Shown here in pieces: positions 36,346-46,480 of a DNA stretch of 64,000 nt (position 1 is the first letter of the stretch; every line of letters begins with the position of its first letter). Source of the stretch: Chionis minor (taxonomy: Eukaryota > Chordata > Aves > Charadriiformes > Chionididae); the NCBI GenBank assembly GCA_013398295.1, contig VZSF01011141.1, forward strand, positions 595,704 through 659,703. The letters are read 5' to 3'. Both the position numbers and the translations under genes were made by a program. The notes below the pieces were generated by a model. That model saw only the letters and a list, made by a program, of their open reading frames with translations, did no database searches and was not told the DNA's origin.

Positions 36346-39300
36346 TTATGTTATTTTTATATTCATGAAAACATTAAAGTCAGGGTAAAAGGGACAAATA
36401 GTCCAGATTTGAAGATTTTCCAGCTAGACCAAAAAATGCTGCATGGCATGTGTGTTTAGCATTAGGAGGAAAATAAATGTGCTGTTTTCAAATTTTTGCT
36501 TCAGGGTCAGCCAACACCAGTCTACCATGTAACAGCTTTGAGGGGGGAAAAAAAGCTTCACTTAAGGATATATCTGCCAGAGTAAACAGTGCCTCAAACC
36601 AGGGAAATCTAAAGCACATGCCTTATTGTCAAGTTTGGTTTAACTTGTTTAACAAATCAAAACAGCAGCTCAGTTTTTAAAACCTATTTTTAAGTCCACT
36701 AGTGTTTTATCAAGGAGGTTAAAGACCTATATTAGTGTTTCAGTCCCTGCATTTCAAATCAAATATGATTTACCAATTTCTCTTCGGTGAATTAATGTCT
36801 TATCCCATTCTTACATGCAGTTCTTCCTAGGTCTTCATCACACCTCATAAATCAGAGGGTAGGACCCCCCATTTTAACTGCCCTGACGTACCCTGCGCTC
36901 TGTGGACAGTCTTTGCATACCCTCTGGCGCTTCTTATGAAATATGTTAGTGCTCCCTGTAGGGTGACAGCAACTGGTCTTCAGTACATGTTGGAAGCACG
37001 CAAAATTTTGCTCTCCTCTGTGTGAACAGGGGGAAGCTTTTGCTCAGAATTTATTTCTCCTTAGGAAACAAGGCGCATACCAAAAAAGAAACCTCCTGCA
37101 CTTAGGATATGTGCAGACAATTCTTCTGATTAATGTGGGAGTTTTTGCATGCATATCTGAGGGAAGAATTTGGCTCTTCACTGTTTAAATAAAACACTGA
37201 AGAGTATTTAAGGAGCAAAACCAAGCCTGGAATGTTTTGAAGACATTTCCAAGAAACTCTAAGAAAGGAAAAAGTCTTTGCCAAACATAGACAAACCTCA
37301 TCAAACCCTATAGCTTCCTTTCAACTTTTATTGTTTTTGTTCCCCCACAAACCAAGCCTCAGCAGGTAATTCTGCTTGCTTGACTGCAGCTGAAGTTCCA
37401 TGATTATTTTACTCCAGAAGTCTGAGCTGTGTTGAAAGGGGGTAGGTGGGGTGGTCCCTTCCCCCTTCTGTGCCTCCCCAAAGCTACTTGTGCCCTTGCG
37501 GCTGCGTGTAATTTGATTGGTTCTGCAAGGAGCCAGATCAGGGAACTGATCCAGCTGAAAATCAGCTTTCCCTCACCCAGCCCTTCATTGTGCCTTGCTC
37601 CTCCAGTGCCACACGGCTGGATAAGCAGCAGTGTGAGCACAAGAAAAGGGTGGGGATATGCAGCCTGATGAACAACAGAGAGAAGGAACTGGGGTTTTCA
37701 TCACAGCCCCCCCACAACACTGGCTGAAGGAAACATACAACTTTCACCTCAGTTTAAGGGTGGTGTGCTGCCCTCAGTCTCACTCAAGAGCTGTTCCAAG
37801 ACGGGTGGTGATTAAACACTCTGCATGTCTCCATTGAACCCAATGAAGATCCTTTTAAAAAAAAACCAAAAACCTTTAGAAATTAATTTTAAGTTTAAAC
37901 ATTCCATTTCTCAAATGTCAACAATAAACATTTCCATCAGAAGAGAAGATCTGTTTCTCTGAGCCTGTATACAGCATGCAAAACTGTTTCAACATATGGT
38001 GTATAACCATGCACACTGATGCACGATAAATAAGGGGAAACCTAAGTGGAAAGACATTCCCATTTATTACTTTCTGTGTTGTTGCATCAGCTATGTGCAA
38101 CATTGTTTAGCATGTCTATTGTGAAAGACTGGTTTGGTGACATCAAATAAAATCTCATTTTTACTGTCAATTTTTGCATTTATTGATTTTAAATGAGTAA
38201 AATAGGCATAGTTATCAGGGAGCCTACTTCCCTATCACTCAGGCTTTTGGGGTCCTGATGGAGCACTGAGCAAGATTTGGATGCCACTGTCGTATAATTC
38301 AATTTTTAAAAATTTCTGGATACCAAGTATTTACTACAAAATGTGATCTAGATTAATCGAATATAGGAGATGTCCCATGTTACGTGGTAATCTATTAAAA
38401 CTGAAGCTGTCTCTCTAGCATATCCAAAGCATTGCTTAATTGACATATGTTCAAAAGATAAAGACGTTAAAGTGATACCTAATGGTCAAATGTTGAAGTT
38501 TGTTCAAATCTGTGAGCAATTACTTATTCCAATAGGACTTGTGCTGAGTGTGTAACTGCTCACTGATACCAATGTGCATGCAATAGATACCATATATTTC
38601 AATAAAGCTGCAGTAGATGCAATCATTCAGGTGTGAAGCTGGCGTGAGATCAGAATTTGGCTTCAGCCCGTATATTAGCAAGAGCTGTAACAGAAGTATT
38701 GACGGTAGTATGCAGTTGGATTCAGTGAACAAAGGGAATAAAGCACACATGATTCCTGCCCAACATTATCCAGATTGTTTTGAGATGGGCTGAAATTTAA
38801 CTTTTTAGAGGGATCAGTGTTTGAAGTGTTCCTTCCCTCTTCGGCAGCAAGAAGGACTGATTCGTCTTCCAGGCATTCCTGTGAAAATTGCTTAAATGGC
38901 ACTTGCTGAGGCCCCCCATGCAGAAACTTGGGAAGCTACATAACTCCCGGGAGCTCTCGGGAATGAGCAATGCATTACCAGGCAGGCGCAGAGGTTTTCA
39001 GCAAAGGGATTTAGCCAGACCTGGCTTTACAGGAGGGAAAGGGGAGGTGGTGGTCACAATAAAATAGCAGCTTGGAAGGGGTGAATGCTTCTCAGTAGGG
39101 GAGACCATCACCTCCTGGGCAGCTCTCGGCTCAGCGCTCCCATGGCTGGCTGGCATGGTTGCCATCACAGGCTTTTATTCCCCCTGCTGATGTCCAGACC
39201 AAAGGCGGTGTTGGGTAGCCATTGGGCAGCCTGGAGAGGGAAACCCCACTTGGCTCCTGAGGGGAGCACTCGGCAGCCTGCACCAAGGGTAGGGCTGTGC

Positions 39301-40310
39301 CCTGCCCAAAGCCCTCTGAGGTGGCTCAGTCATCACTCCCTCTTGCCGCTGTTCAGTGTTTGGATATGTTTGGATGCCCAGCCATGTTGACTGCCTCTGA
39401 GAGCTGCCCTGGGAGTGCTTTGGCTCCCTGCAGAGGAATCGGTGACCCTCAGCACTCTCAGAGGACCCTCACCCTCCGAAAGAGAGGTCATCCTACAGGA
39501 GTTTTTTTCCCCCATTTCTGCATTTCTTCTATGCCCTCCAGTTTGGCGCTTGTACCTCAGTCCCACAAGCTGTGTCCCGTCTAGAGTAACCCTCCACCCT
39601 GTGTATGGGTGACACAGTTGGGGGACAGAGATGGTATTTTTTACTCATTATTTAACAGCTGGAAAGGGAAAAATTACCTCAGACCGTTGCCTGCATACAA
39701 ATGGCCCCAGTCTACCCAACCACTTCCTTTTATTTACTAAAGATATTGGCAAAGAGCCGCTTCCCCAGCAAGTCTCCATCTGTCTGGAGGCCTGAGCTGC
39801 CCATACACCTGGTGTCGACAGCAAGCACCTCGGTCTTTCAAGGTTTCAGGCCATGAGAACCACAAAGAAGCAGAAACTACTTTCAGGGGGGGCTCAGTTG
39901 TGTCTGTCCAAGAAAAACACAAATCAGGTGTGGATTGAGATCGCTCACATACGTCCCTGTCATGGTGTTGTCCTATGTAAACAGCTTAATCAAATCTACT
40001 CATTGACTGAAGTCTTTTTCTGTCATGCTTGTGGATGACGCTGTGGAGGACTTGGACAAATGTCTCACAGCAGTGCCTTACGGAACAGGATAGCTGAGAA
40101 ACCATCCCACTCGGATCACTGTGCAGAAAGCCTTTGTTGCCAAGAGCCAACATCTTTAATTTTGCTTCATGCTCAAATTTAGCATGCAGACGTTCAGCTC
40201 AGAAGAAACCTTTTTACAACAGCTGGCCATTTTAATTATAGAAAGAATATAAACAATAAATTTCTAATATTAGATACATTTCTCACAGTCCTTGTTACTG
40301 AAAATAACGT
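36346..40310. other. Non-coding stretch, nothing firmly recognised
   Basis: AT-rich to about 38900, then more GC-rich with overlapping frames of 60-101 codons at 39085-39612 that have no recognisable domains. A TCCATTGAACCCAATGAAG word near 37830 may be a trace of the old 'cattgacttcaatggg' repeat class. Confidence 0.5.
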
Positions 40311-40392
40311 CTTAGGGCCATATCCAAGGCCCACTGAATCAGTGGAAAGCGTCCCACTGACCTCATTGTGATTGGATCGGGGCCTTAGTTCC
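40311..40392. mobile_element. Ancient CR1/L3-like palindromic amniote repeat fragment
   Basis: CTTAGGGCCATATCCAAGGC, then CCACTGAATCAGTGGAAAGC, then GTCCCACTGACCTCATTGTG, then ATTGGATCGGGGCCTTAG. This follows, word for word with substitutions, the amniote repeat 'agggcctgatccaaagcccattgaagtcaatggaaagactcccattgacttcaatgggctttggatcaggccctt'. Because the unit is itself a large dyad, strand is not assigned. Confidence 0.75.
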
Positions 40393-40548
40393 TTAAAATA
40401 AAATTTTACAAGGTGCAGGCTAATCCTATTCCACATAATTTTAGTAAAATGGCTGAAAGGTTTTTTTCCCCCCCTATTAAGATCTGTAAGAAACCAAGGC
40501 ACAGCCACAATAACCTCTTGGCACCAAATATTTTATAAGGAATTTAAA

Positions 40549-40557
40549 TATAAAAGG
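40549..40557 (+). promoter_or_regulatory. TATA-box match
   Basis: TATAAAAGG is a full match to the TATA consensus, and it lies 45 bp before an ATG in good Kozak context (see 40602). AT-rich flanks make a chance match likely, so this counts only in combination with the CpG-rich sequence downstream. Confidence 0.3.
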
Positions 40558-40601
40558 TGGCAGGGGGAGGGAGTGAGACTGTTTTGCACCTGGGCTTCAA
40601 A

Positions 40602-40805
40602 ATGGCTGTCTCAGAGCGCAGGTCCCAGGAGCAGCAGCAAGGACCCGTCACGGCTGGCAGCACTCCCTTCGCTCCGCAGTGTCCTGAGAGCAAGAGCTGG
40701 GCGGCCTTTCTCGGGAAAACAAGCCACGAGCCAAGCACAAAGCTGCAGGCAGCGCCAGCCGCTCCACAGCGCTTACCGAATTCCACCAATATTTCATTTA
40801 TTTAA
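40602..40805 (+). CDS. Possible small ORF, 67 codons, unrecognised
   Basis: I do not recognise this frame. It starts ATGG in the context TCAAAATGG (A at -3, G at +4, a strong Kozak match) and ends at TAA (40803-40805), giving 67 residues rich in Gln, Ser, Ala and Pro (opening MAVSERRSQEQQQG). A TATA-box match lies at 40549-40557, at the right distance for a start site near 40580, and the frame carries about 13 CpGs in 180 bp. No signal peptide, membrane segment or known domain is visible. Overlapping frames on both strands show that the GC-rich composition alone can keep frames open. I think chance is more likely than a gene. Confidence 0.12.
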   Translation: MAVSERRSQEQQQGPVTAGSTPFAPQCPESKSWAAFLGKTSHEPSTKLQAAPAAPQRLPNSTNISFI

Positions 40806-41322
40806 TTTTTCATATGTAGCCAGGATCTGGACGGCTATAAGGAGCTAGAGCTACCAAAACACTGCGTGACAAGCTGTGCCTGCGGTATGTCCAGCCACAC
40901 CAAGCCTAGAAAACAGTAAAGCTCTCCCAAGAACGTCTGATTTTGCATTTTTTTTCCAGCCCCTATCTTCCAGCCCATAAAGTTTCAGATAAGCCTTAGA
41001 TAAGCAAATGAAATTGCAGGGCAGGGGGAGGTATCCAAATGAAAATATCAACCTGCTGCCTTTACTCTACGCCCAGCAGCTGGTGCAAACTGAAGCGGAA
41101 ACATCTTGAAAGGAGCAGGGAGGTTAGGAGCAAGCGGAGTCGCCTGCAGACAGAGGTTACCTCTCCCGCACCCAGAGGAAATCCCTGTTCTCCACAACGC
41201 AGGAGCAGCCAGGCCATCAGTCAGAGACTTTCCCTGCACTAATATCTACAGCATGACAAAAGGTGTCATTTCTAGAAGATGTAAAAACTGTACAGGAAAG
41301 ACGAGAGAAAGCAGACTGCATT
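40806..41322. other. Non-coding stretch, nothing recognised
   Basis: Short frames only. The CpG-enriched part near 41090-41200 has frames on both strands and no recognised family. Confidence 0.5.
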
Positions 41323-41339
41323 AAAAAAAAAAAAAAAAA
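41323..41339 (+). repeat. A17 tract
   Basis: Seventeen A in a row. No retroposed gene is seen upstream. Similar words GTAAAAACTGTACAG (41281) and GTAAAAATACAG (41351) flank it, but they are not a convincing target-site duplication. Confidence 0.85.
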
Positions 41340-42629
41340 GGCATGAAAGTGTAAAAATACAGGTGATACAAACAAGAAAGTAATGTTCCCAACACACCCA
41401 CTCTTTGGCAGTTATTGCTGTGATGTTTCTGGGGTTGCTTTTATTTTTTTCCTCTACGAGCTGCATGTTACTTCTCGTGAATTTTAAGGACCTTGTTTCC
41501 AGTGGTGTGGCTGCCATCACCCTGCTGGCCGGTCTGGTGAGCCCTAGACATGCCAAAGCAACGTAAAAACCACAGCACAAATAGTACCGTGGCCCAAACC
41601 AAGACTGATCCAAACAGTGCCATCTGACAAGGGCCTGCTGCAACACTCTCTGAAATTCGTGGGTTTTCATGGGATCTGGATGTGGAGTTCAGCTAAAGTG
41701 CATGCAGCCTGGGTTGCAATTACAGTACACTCATGACCTGACACGTTCAAAGAGCGTTTTGACACGTCGGTGTGCAGATATGAATGCCATGGGTCAGACG
41801 AAAGAGAAGGAGCTAGAAAAACACAAGGAAGACAAAATGTACCCGTGACAGCACCATCCAATTTCACCATCAGGAATAATGTATTTATTTTATGCCTGAG
41901 CCAAGGTTTAAATTGCCAACAGCTTTGTCATCATACCCTTTCACCCCTGGCTCACTGTTGCATACAGCATATCACAAGACACAACAATTCATTTTCTCCC
42001 TTCTCACTTCCTGCAAACCCTCCTGCACGTTGCGTAGGGATTTCTTGACCCATAACTGGGGATTAAATAGCCAAGTGGTCGAACAGTGCAGACTAATGCA
42101 CACTTCGATTGACATTTCCAGATTGTGTTAGCCCAGTCTTGCCCCCCTACTCCCCCTTGGCTCTCTGAACACATGGTGGTATTTTAAAATCAATATTAAG
42201 TTTAAAAAGTATTTTTCTCTAAGCTAAAGAAAATCTGAATGGTCCTAAGCTGGAGGACTCTTCAAAAAGCAGGCAAGTCTGCCCAGGGAGCCCTCCAAAC
42301 ATGGGATGCTGATGAGCTTTTCCTCTGCAATATCTTTAGGGTTGTCCAGACACAGCAGAGCTGAACAGAAGTGGGAAGAGCCCATCACTGTAGCCTAGCC
42401 CCCTGGACCCTCCTCAGCAGCACCAAGGCAGCCCCTGGAGCTCATCCTGAGATACGCCCCTCCACAGCAATTTAGGAATGGAACTGCAGGAATAACGCAA
42501 GGGCTGGAAAAATATGCTTTAAAATAAGATACACAAAGAACACATTTTGTTGTCACCAAAAAGAAGGTTAAGGATGACTCTTGTAAGCCAATGCACCAAT
42601 GGGCCATGTTAAGTATCTCCATAAGGATT
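41340..42629. other. Non-coding stretch, nothing recognised
   Basis: No gene is recognised. A 132-codon minus frame (41272-41670) includes a Phe-rich stretch from the A17 tract and is not convincing. Confidence 0.55.
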
Positions 42630-42860
42630 CACAAGGACAGAACAGATTTTCAGATCAGTTTATCTAATCTCCTGAATTTATGTATTGCCAGATTTTTCCC
42701 AGCTACCCCTTGAATTAATCCTGTCTTCGTGTAAGTCAAATGTCAGTATATCCAGTCTTATCTGGGTCATCAGTTTGCAATGAAGAACTCATCCAACAAA
42801 TTTAATCAGATGTATTCTTGGCATATATTCAAGTATTTGTTCAATGGTCATGAATTTGTG
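42630..42860 (-). mobile_element. Ancient CR1-like fragment, minus orientation
   Basis: This follows the reverse complement of the same old CR1 3' region as 27815-28030. AGATCAGTTTATCTAATCTCC corresponds to 'gatcatctagtctgacctcc'; TTTTTCCCAGCTACCCCTTG to 'atttcacccagttacccctg'. TATCCAGTCTTATCTGGG corresponds to 'catccagtcttgatttga'; AGTATTTGTTCAATGGTCA to 'tagtttgttccaatggtta'. Word order is conserved over about 220 bp with high divergence. Family assignment is from memory of the consensus. Confidence 0.7.
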
Positions 42861-43221
42861 GTTTCAGTAGATCAACTGGTCACTTAAGTTCCACTGTGTT
42901 GCCCCACATCTTCTTGGACTAGATGGCTTAACCATTCTTAACCTTTTTTTCAGTGTATTTGAAATAATTTCATTTAGTCAACAAATGTAGGCTGCAATGC
43001 AAAATGCAAAAGAAACATGTCTGCTACTCTGCTAAAACTGACCCTCCAAAAGATTTGTGCAACTACAACTTGTATTTACAGAAAAGTGTATGACGAGCAA
43101 ATGAAGATGCTTGGAAACACAGACATGGGAAAAGGTTTCTAGATGTTATCGAAATATCTTTAAATAAGTTTTCTCACTACTTACCGCAGTGGTTTAGCAA
43201 TCCAGACTGTGGGTAGCATTT
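42861..43221. other. AT-rich spacer
   Basis: Possibly a continuation of the old CR1-like fragment, but too diverged to call. Nothing else is recognised. Confidence 0.45.
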
Positions 43222-43276
43222 TGTGTTGGTGTAAACTATACCATTTCCATTGGCTTCACAAGGGATATGACACTAA
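43222..43276. mobile_element. Ancient amniote repeat fragment, 'ggtgtaaatca' dyad type
   Basis: TGTTGGTGTAAACTATACCA followed by TTTCCATTGGCTTCACAAGG corresponds to the amniote repeat wording 'ctggtgtaaatcagcatagctccattgacttcaatgg'. It is short and diverged. The consensus is palindromic, so strand is left open. Confidence 0.5.
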
Positions 43277-44486
43277 ACCCCAAGCTAAATTTTGCATTTT
43301 TGTGTTTGGAATTTGCAGACAGGAGAACAGACAGATGTTTGTAGTGGTACTACAGTCATTTTTAACAACAATGTGCAGAAAAGTTCAGCCATCCATATTC
43401 ATCAGCAAGAGGAAACGCCTCATAAACTCAAAATGCTACACTGAGGACCCTTTCAGTTTTACTTCTCTCTTTATTTCCTTAAAGAGTGCTTTGTTTCCAC
43501 TGCTGTCTTGTTCCCATTCAACTCTGAGAAATACAACCTGCATGCTTTAGCAGTCTGCCCACCCCCAGATACGCTTACAGCCAAATATTGCTTCCCCTTC
43601 GCATTTTAAAACAAACATCCTCTCACTGCTCGGAAGACCCTACAGAAGCGGCGGGGATACTTTGCAGATATTTGACAACCAGCACAGCAGTGACCTGTTT
43701 TTTCAGAGGAGAAACTGCAGAAGGCAGAAGTGTGCTTGACGCTGGGGCACCCGGCAGGACAGGGTCCCCCCACCAGTCTTGAGGAACACCGTGGGAGCAG
43801 GGTCTCCTGGAGCTGGAGACCCCAGGGCTCTCCTGAGCCCGCTCCTGACCAGCCGTGAGGGGAGCAGCGGGCAGCAGGGAAGGACGATGCTTCCCAGGGC
43901 ACTTTCATGCTGCAGCCGGTAGCAGTTTCTGCTGGGAAAGGATGAGGCAAACAGGGTTGACAGCCACCAGGCTGTGGATAGGCAGTCTGGGCCACCAGGG
44001 GTAGGCTCAGGACAAACTAATGAGCTCCCTTCCTCCCCCTTAAGAATAGCTTGGTTTTCTGCTGTTTACTTTCTATGACCACACAAGCTCCTAGTTCTGT
44101 GAAATAAGGACTTCACACCCTTTTGTCTAGCATGGCAAGCAAGAGCAGCAGCCAGTCCGCTGGTCACTCGCTCATGAAGCCCATTCCCCCACACCACCAG
44201 CTTGGTTTTTATGCTTCTTGAGGTCTTTCAGGTTTGCATGTAGCAATCGTCAACTGTATTTGTCATACCAAGATGCCATTTTTCAGCCCACATGTGGTAA
44301 TTTAATTACCAGCTTTAGAGGTGCTTTAAAATGTAAAGAGTAAATATAGAAACAGTAAATATTAATATCAAACTGTGGGTGACCTCTCCATGAGAGGTGA
44401 AGAAACCCTGCCTATCATCCTGCTCTCTCCAGGTTTAGCTCCTGAGCTACCCGGCTGCAGTGCCCAGCAAGGGGTGCATTCCTAGA
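43277..44486. other. Non-coding stretch, nothing recognised
   Basis: A GC-richer part at 43640-43920 carries frames of 64-129 codons on both strands with no recognised domain. The rest is ordinary. Confidence 0.5.
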
Positions 44487-44508
44487 GGCACCCAAAGGGC
44501 ACCCAAAG
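44487..44508 (+). repeat. Perfect 11-bp tandem duplication
   Basis: GGCACCCAAAG occurs twice in direct succession (44487-44497 and 44498-44508). It lies just before two perfect hairpins. Confidence 0.92.
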
Positions 44509-44521
44509 GTCAATGTTTGGC

Positions 44522-44548
44522 CAACATGGGCCACTAGAGCCCATGTTG
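44522..44548. repeat. Perfect inverted repeat, 10-bp arms, 7-nt loop
   Basis: CAACATGGGC (44522-44531) and GCCCATGTTG (44539-44548) are exact reverse complements. The left arm is also preceded by a partly complementary ATGTTTGGCC, so alternative foldings exist. Confidence 0.95.
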
Positions 44549-44572
44549 AATAAAAGCCATACTTTTATTCAA
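44546..44572. repeat. Perfect inverted repeat, 11-bp arms, 5-nt loop
   Basis: TTGAATAAAAG (44546-44556) and CTTTTATTCAA (44562-44572) are exact reverse complements with loop CCATA. It shares three bases with the end of the preceding hairpin, so the two stand back to back. Confidence 0.95.
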
Positions 44573-45630
44573 AGGATGGGATTTCTGCTCTATGAGGTCT
44601 TGCAGCTTAAATTTTCATAAGGACTTCATTCTCTGAAGTCCCATGTTTAACAACATCTAAAAAACTGAATGAAGATATGCAAATGCCAAAGCTGCATGAG
44701 TAATGGGATTTAAAAAGCAACAGTACAGGTTTGATAATATGGTGCTTTCGACACAGTCTTGACCTCCTGAGGCTCTGTTCTTGAGAAAACTATCCAAAAA
44801 CTTCTTTGTCTTAAAGTTAATGACAAGTACGTTTTCCTATCGGTGCTGCAGAGAGTTGGATGGGTGGGTTCTCCTTGTCCAGGACATCTAAATCATTCAG
44901 TTTGATTGCATCACTGATATATGTGTTAAGCTGTTATTTTCTAATTTGCTTCCAGGGTCTCCATAACTACCACTCCAGATGACAGGAGGAACAAGAACAA
45001 GAATGATAAGCACCTGACACTGTCGGAAACCCCCAGGATCACATAACAGCCATGTTGAGGTACATATCAGATCTCGCAGTGCACATAGCACTTACCACTG
45101 TAAATACAACCATTACCTAGGGTCATGCAGCTTTAGAGAAGTAACTAAGTATAGGTGGTAGCTAGCAGTAAATGCTGCCTTGTAAATGATGCCTGTTACA
45201 CATAAAACTGGATGACGCGTACAGCATTTTTTCTTCCTTACAGACTAAGCAGAAAGTTTTTCCTCATTTAGATAGTTATTGAAACACTACTAATAACTGA
45301 CACTCTGTCTGATCTACCTCTAAAAAGAAGAGAGTGATTGAAAAAAATCCTTAGATCTAAGAATTGGTTCGGGGAAATACCTACTAACTCTTTAACAGAC
45401 TAGCTGGTGCCTACCTTATTGAGATTTAGCGGTAGATTTTCAGAAAGTGTCCACTGATGCGTACACATAAAGAAAACCTAGTCAAAAGTTCATTCAGAAT
45501 TTGCAGCAGCAATCGAATACCAGGCATTAATTTGCATCTACAGATGCATCTTTGATGATGCCCAAAAAGAAAAAGACATTTATGTTTTCTGAAGCCTGAT
45601 CTAAAGTTAAGAATTATGTTTGGATTTGTT
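44573..45630. other. Non-coding stretch, nothing recognised
   Basis: AT-rich. An octamer-like ATGCAAAT lies at 44677-44684. No gene is seen. Confidence 0.55.
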
Positions 45631-45672
45631 TTGGAAATTGAGAGTCTGCACTCTCAATTGGAAATCGAGAGT
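45631..45672. repeat. Perfect hairpin (10-bp arms, 4-nt loop) overlapping a 15-bp direct repeat
   Basis: AATTGAGAGT (45636-45645) and ACTCTCAATT (45650-45659) flank CTGC. In addition TTGGAAATTGAGAGT (45631-45645) recurs as TTGGAAATCGAGAGT (45658-45672), matching at 14 of 15 positions. The combined direct and inverted symmetry resembles the locus at 24977-25065. Confidence 0.95.
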
Positions 45673-45984
45673 AAATAAAGTCTGCCCACCACTGATCAGT
45701 AGTGGCTGTACCTACACTAACCTCTTCGCTGCCCCCTGTGATAAGCAGGAGCACTGTCCAGATTGGTCACCAGCAGATCATATACCTGCAGGAACCATCC
45801 CCAGATCCATCTAAGCTGTAAATATTGAGCTTATTTCCTGAGGGAACCGGTGCGCAGCCTGGTATGTTATGTCCCCAGTACGGATGCAACAGGGCGTTCA
45901 TGCCCAGTTTCAGAGCAAGGAAGTTTAGATACCAGCAAAAGTCCTTCCACAGAAACATTCACACCAGTGTAACCTACAGTCGAG
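45673..45984. other. Non-coding spacer
   Basis: Nothing is recognised. It may contain more of the CR1 copy's decayed 5' part. Confidence 0.45.
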
Positions 45985-46480
45985 TCCTGTCTCCAGCTGT
46001 GGACTCCACCGTACAAGAAAGACATTTACATACTGGAGCAAGGTCCGTGGAAAGCCACCAGAGTGGTCAGGTCTGGAGCCCCTGCTGTGGGAGAAGAAGC
46101 AGGGATCTGGGCTTGTTCAGCCTGGAGATGGCTGTGGGGCATTTACTGCTGGCTTCAGCTACCTAATGGGACGGTGCAGAGAAGATAGAGCCAGGCTCTT
46201 CTCGGAGGTGCACAGCAGTAAGGCAGGGGACAAACAACACTTGTTTTAATGTGAAAAAAATCTGATTAGATATTAGGAAAATATTTTTATCATGAGGGTG
46301 GTCAAAGGCTGAAACAGGGGCCCAGAGAGAGTGTGGGATTTCTGATCCTGGAGATATTCTAACTTGACTGGACAAACTTCCAAGCAACATGATCTAAGTT
46401 TTCCCTGCTTTGAGCCAGGGGTCTGGACCAGGTGATCTCTGGAGGTCCCTTCCAACTTAAATTATTCAGTGATTCAGTGA
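45985..46480 (+). mobile_element. CR1 LINE, old copy: reverse-transcriptase tail and 3' UTR
   Basis: CR1 encodes an endonuclease/reverse transcriptase that copies its RNA at a nicked target. Only the end of that frame and the 3' UTR remain. Recognisable words are CAGCTGTGGACTCCACCGTA, CAAGAAAGACATTTACATAC, CTGGAGCAAGGTCCGTGG, GGGCTTGTTCAGCCTGGAGA, GATTAGATATTAGGAAAATA, GAGGGTGGTC, and the ending GGAGGTCCCTTCCAACTTAA with TCAGTGATTCAGTGA. In translation, LGLFSLE survives around 46115-46140 from the carboxy-terminal domain, but frameshifts and stops break the frame. It lacks poly-A, as CR1 does. Its divergence and internal gaps (the sequence after GAGGGTGGTC is largely replaced) show it is considerably older than the copy at 21766. 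Confidence 0.92.

Noticed and set aside
45825..46166. 113-codon plus frame as a gene
   Set aside because: Its second half is the decayed reverse-transcriptase tail of the old CR1 copy.
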